From JANPCX01 sp966211815 (GTDB lineage Bacteria > Pseudomonadota > Gammaproteobacteria > Burkholderiales > Burkholderiaceae_C), in NCBI GenBank assembly GCA_966211815.1, contig CBIHOD010000015.1, positions 1 through 64,000 on the forward strand: 64,000 nt of DNA. The letters are read 5' to 3'. The notes beneath the pieces were generated by a model. It saw only the letters and a list, made by a program, of their open reading frames with translations. It did not search any database and was not told the origin of the DNA. Position 1 is the first letter of the stretch; the number at the start of each line of letters is the position of its first letter. Position numbers and translations under genes: made by a program. Shown piece after piece: positions 62,308 through 64,000 of the stretch.

Positions 62308-62565
62308 ATGCAAACCGTCAAGATGTACACCACCCAGGTCTGCCCCTACTGCATCCGCGCCAAGCAGCTGCTCGCGCAACGCGGCGTGAAGCAGATCGAG
62401 GAGATCCGCGTCGACCTCGACCCGGCGCAGCGCCAGGCCATGATGCAGCTCACCGGCCAGCGCACCGTGCCGCAGATCTTCATCGGCGACACCCACGTCG
62501 GCGGCTGCGACGACCTGGTCGCGCTCGACCAGCGCGGCGAGCTGCTGCCCCTGCTGGGCGCCTGA
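62308..62565 (+). CDS. grxC: Glutaredoxin 3
   Basis: An 85-residue dithiol glutaredoxin with active site CPYC (12-15), the cis-Pro segment RTVPQIFIGD, and the glutathione-binding HVGGCDDL. It reduces glutathione-mixed disulfides in the cytoplasm. The ATG follows GGAG. It lies 23 bases after the rhodanese gene and upstream of secB. Confidence 0.96.
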   Translation: MQTVKMYTTQVCPYCIRAKQLLAQRGVKQIEEIRVDLDPAQRQAMMQLTGQRTVPQIFIGDTHVGGCDDLVALDQRGELLPLLGA

Positions 62566-62622
62566 AGCGCCGCCCAGCCGGGAGGAGGCGGCCCCCCGCC
62601 TCAGTGATAATCCGACCCGCCT

Positions 62623-62647
62623 GCCCGAGCGCCACGCCGGGCTTTTT
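62623..62647 (+). terminator. GC stem followed by T-run in the grxC-secB gap
   Basis: GCCCG (62623-62627) and CGGGC (62638-62642) enclose a ten-base loop and are followed directly by TTTTT (62643-62647) and more A/T. It could terminate grxC transcripts or act as an attenuator in the secB leader, since a TGATAAT (-10-like, 62605-62611) lies just upstream. The stem is short, so strength is uncertain. Confidence 0.45.
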
Positions 62648-62676
62648 AATTTTCTTGACCCCACCGCGAGAACCCC

Positions 62677-63162
62677 ATGGCCGACACTCCCGACACCGCG
62701 AACAACAACAGCGCGCCCGTTTTCCAGATCCAGCGCCTGTACCTGAAGGACCTGTCCCTGGAGCAGCCCAATTCGCCCCAGATCCTGCTGGACCAGGCCC
62801 AGCCGCAAGTCGAGATCAACCTGGCGCTCGGCGCCGAAGGCGTGACCGACGGCATCTACGAGGTCGCCGTCACCGCCACGGTGACCACCAAGGTCAGCGA
62901 CAAGACGATGTTCCTGATCGAAGCCAAGCAAGCCGGCATCTTCGAGATCCGCAACATCCCCGACGACCAGCTGCAGGCCATCATCGGCATCGCCTGCCCC
63001 GGCATCATCTATCCCTACCTGCGCGCCGTGGTGTCCGACGTCTGCACCCGCGCCGGCTTCCCGCCGGTGATCCTCAGCGAGGTGAACTTCCAGGCGATGT
63101 TCGAAGCCCAGCGCGCCCAGCAAGCCGCCGCCACCGCGCCTTCGTCGCCCACGCTGAACTGA
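62677..63162 (+). CDS. secB: Protein-export chaperone SecB
   Basis: A 161-residue tetrameric chaperone that keeps precursors unfolded for SecA. It has FQIQRLYLKDLSLEQPNSPQ, the peptide-binding TTKVSDKTMFLIEAKQAGIF, and the SecA-contact/tetramer region GIACPGIIYPYLRAVVSDVC and GGFPPV-like AGFPPVILSEVNFQAMF. The length and the adjacent gpsA (31 bases downstream) match the usual grxC-secB-gpsA order. Confidence 0.97.
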   Translation: MADTPDTANNNSAPVFQIQRLYLKDLSLEQPNSPQILLDQAQPQVEINLALGAEGVTDGIYEVAVTATVTTKVSDKTMFLIEAKQAGIFEIRNIPDDQLQAIIGIACPGIIYPYLRAVVSDVCTRAGFPPVILSEVNFQAMFEAQRAQQAAATAPSSPTLN

Positions 63163-63193
63163 CATCCCGGGCCCGCCGGGGCGGACACCGAAC

Positions 63194-64000
63194 ATGAACC
63201 TCACCGTCCTCGGAGCCGGCGCCTGGGGGACGGCCCTGGCGATCGCGGCCAGCCGCGGCCAAGCGGTCCACCTCTGGGCACGCGACCCGGCGCAGGCCGA
63301 CGACCTGGCGCGCGAACGGGTCAACCGCCGCTACCTGCCGGGGCCCTCCCTGCCGCCGGCGCTGCGAATCACCGCCGATTTCGATTCGGCCTGCGCCCAC
63401 GCCGCGCAAGGCCTGGTCGTCGTCGCCACGCCGATGGCCGGCCTGCAGCCGATGCTTGAGCGCCTCGCCGGCCGGTCGCCGGCGGGCGTGCTGTGGCTGT
63501 GCAAGGGTTTCCAGGAAGGCAGCGGCCTGCTCGGCCACGAGGTGGCCGCCGCCGCGGCGCCCGGGTTGCGGGTCGGCATCCTGTCCGGCCCGAGTTTCGC
63601 GCTGGAAGTGGCGCGGGGCCTGCCCACCGCGCTGGTGGCCGCCAGCGCGTCCGCCGACCTGCGCGAGCAGGCCGTGGCCGCGCTGCACGGCGAGCACCTG
63701 CGCATCTACACGTCGCCGGACCCGGTCGGCGTCGAAGTGGGCGGCGCGGTGAAGAACGTGCTGGCCATCGCCACAGGCATCGCCGACGGCATGCAGCTGG
63801 GCATGAACGCGCGGGCCGCGCTCATCACCCGCGGCCTGGCCGAAATGACGCGCCTGGGCCTGGCGCTCGGTGCCCAGGCCGAGACCTTCATGGGCCTGTC
63901 GGGCCTGGGCGACCTGGTGCTCACCGCCACCGGCGACCTGTCGCGCAACCGCCAGGTCGGGCTGAAGCTGGCCCAGGGCCTGCCGCTGGACCGGATCCTC
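63194..64000 (+). CDS. gpsA: Glycerol-3-phosphate dehydrogenase [NAD(P)+] GpsA, N-terminal part (runs off the window)
   Basis: The first 269 codons of GpsA, which reduces dihydroxyacetone phosphate for phospholipid synthesis. The NAD(P) site is GAGAWGTALA (7-16). LSGPSFALEVARGLPTA, the catalytic-Lys segment GGAVKNVLAIATGIADG and the substrate-binding LGDLVLTATGDLSRNRQVG follow. The window ends about 60-70 residues before the expected C terminus. Confidence 0.97.
   Translation, partial: MNLTVLGAGAWGTALAIAASRGQAVHLWARDPAQADDLARERVNRRYLPGPSLPPALRITADFDSACAHAAQGLVVVATPMAGLQPMLERLAGRSPAGVLWLCKGFQEGSGLLGHEVAAAAAPGLRVGILSGPSFALEVARGLPTALVAASASADLREQAVAALHGEHLRIYTSPDPVGVEVGGAVKNVLAIATGIADGMQLGMNARAALITRGLAEMTRLGLALGAQAETFMGLSGLGDLVLTATGDLSRNRQVGLKLAQGLPLDRIL

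Overview
This is a GC-rich chromosomal segment of a betaproteobacterium, most likely order Burkholderiales, family Comamonadaceae (Variovorax/Ramlibacter-like). The basis is the gene order (ftsA-ftsZ-lpxC; rubredoxin-pilGHIJ-chpA; yqgE-ruvX-pyrR-pyrB-pyrC'; grxC-secB-gpsA), the FtsZ C-terminal tail ending in IPAFLRKQAD, and the many degenerate intergenic copies of a 'GTTCGGGCTGAGCCTGTCGAAG' family repeat. I see no rRNA, tRNA, CRISPR array, transposase, integrase or phage gene. The window opens inside ftsA and closes inside gpsA.

Layout. 1-5.4 kb: cell division (ftsA end, ftsZ) and lipid A synthesis (lpxC, then two tiny membrane proteins). A convergent two-gene unit, a SAM methyltransferase plus a FeeM-like N-acyl amino acid synthase, sits between ftsZ and lpxC. 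5.4-9.3 kb: mpl (peptidoglycan recycling), hemL (haem) and thiD-like kinase on the minus strand. 9.4-21.1 kb: rubredoxin and the Chp/Pil chemosensory system for type IV pili (pilG, pilH, pilI, pilJ, a 2158-residue chpA), ending with a GGDEF diguanylate cyclase. 21.5-22.4 kb: an E2-like acyltransferase that has lost its catalytic motif.

22.4-35.4 kb is a near-complete purine catabolic locus: xdhABC, an adenine-deaminase-type add, cytochrome-linked urate hydroxylase puuD, uraH, a GntR/FCD regulator with a perfect 16-bp palindrome at its start, allantoinase puuE, a fused OHCU decarboxylase-allantoate amidohydrolase, and an atypical M20 hydrolase. Together these take adenine, via hypoxanthine, xanthine, urate, 5-hydroxyisourate, OHCU and allantoin, to allantoate and ureidoglycine/ureidoglycolate. 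35.4-46 kb is mixed accessory content: a duplicated periplasmic domain protein, a small SPFH-like protein, an NAGPA-type protein, MarR-MFS, cbpA-cbpM, a flavin monooxygenase-like protein, DinB, transglutaminase-like, DUF3052, GNAT and HAD proteins. 46-48.5 kb is an arsenic operon (arsR-arsI-arsC-aquaporin-arsN2) with no arsB/acr3 pump. 48.7-49.7 kb holds a rhodanese and a frameshifted glutathione S-transferase.

50-54.1 kb is the most unusual locus: a two-gene ATP-citrate-lyase-like system. One gene encodes an ATP-grasp subunit with a citrate-binding-like domain. The other encodes a 914-residue succinyl-CoA-ligase-alpha/citrate-synthase-like fusion, far longer than known AclA-type subunits. 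54.5-64 kb returns to core genes: photolyase, yqgE, ruvX, pyrR, pyrB, the non-catalytic dihydroorotase homologue pyrC', plsC, gpmA, a membrane rhodanese, grxC, secB and gpsA. A pair of 97-bp inverted-repeat units lies between pyrB and pyrC', and a clear bidirectional hairpin terminator lies between plsC and gpmA.
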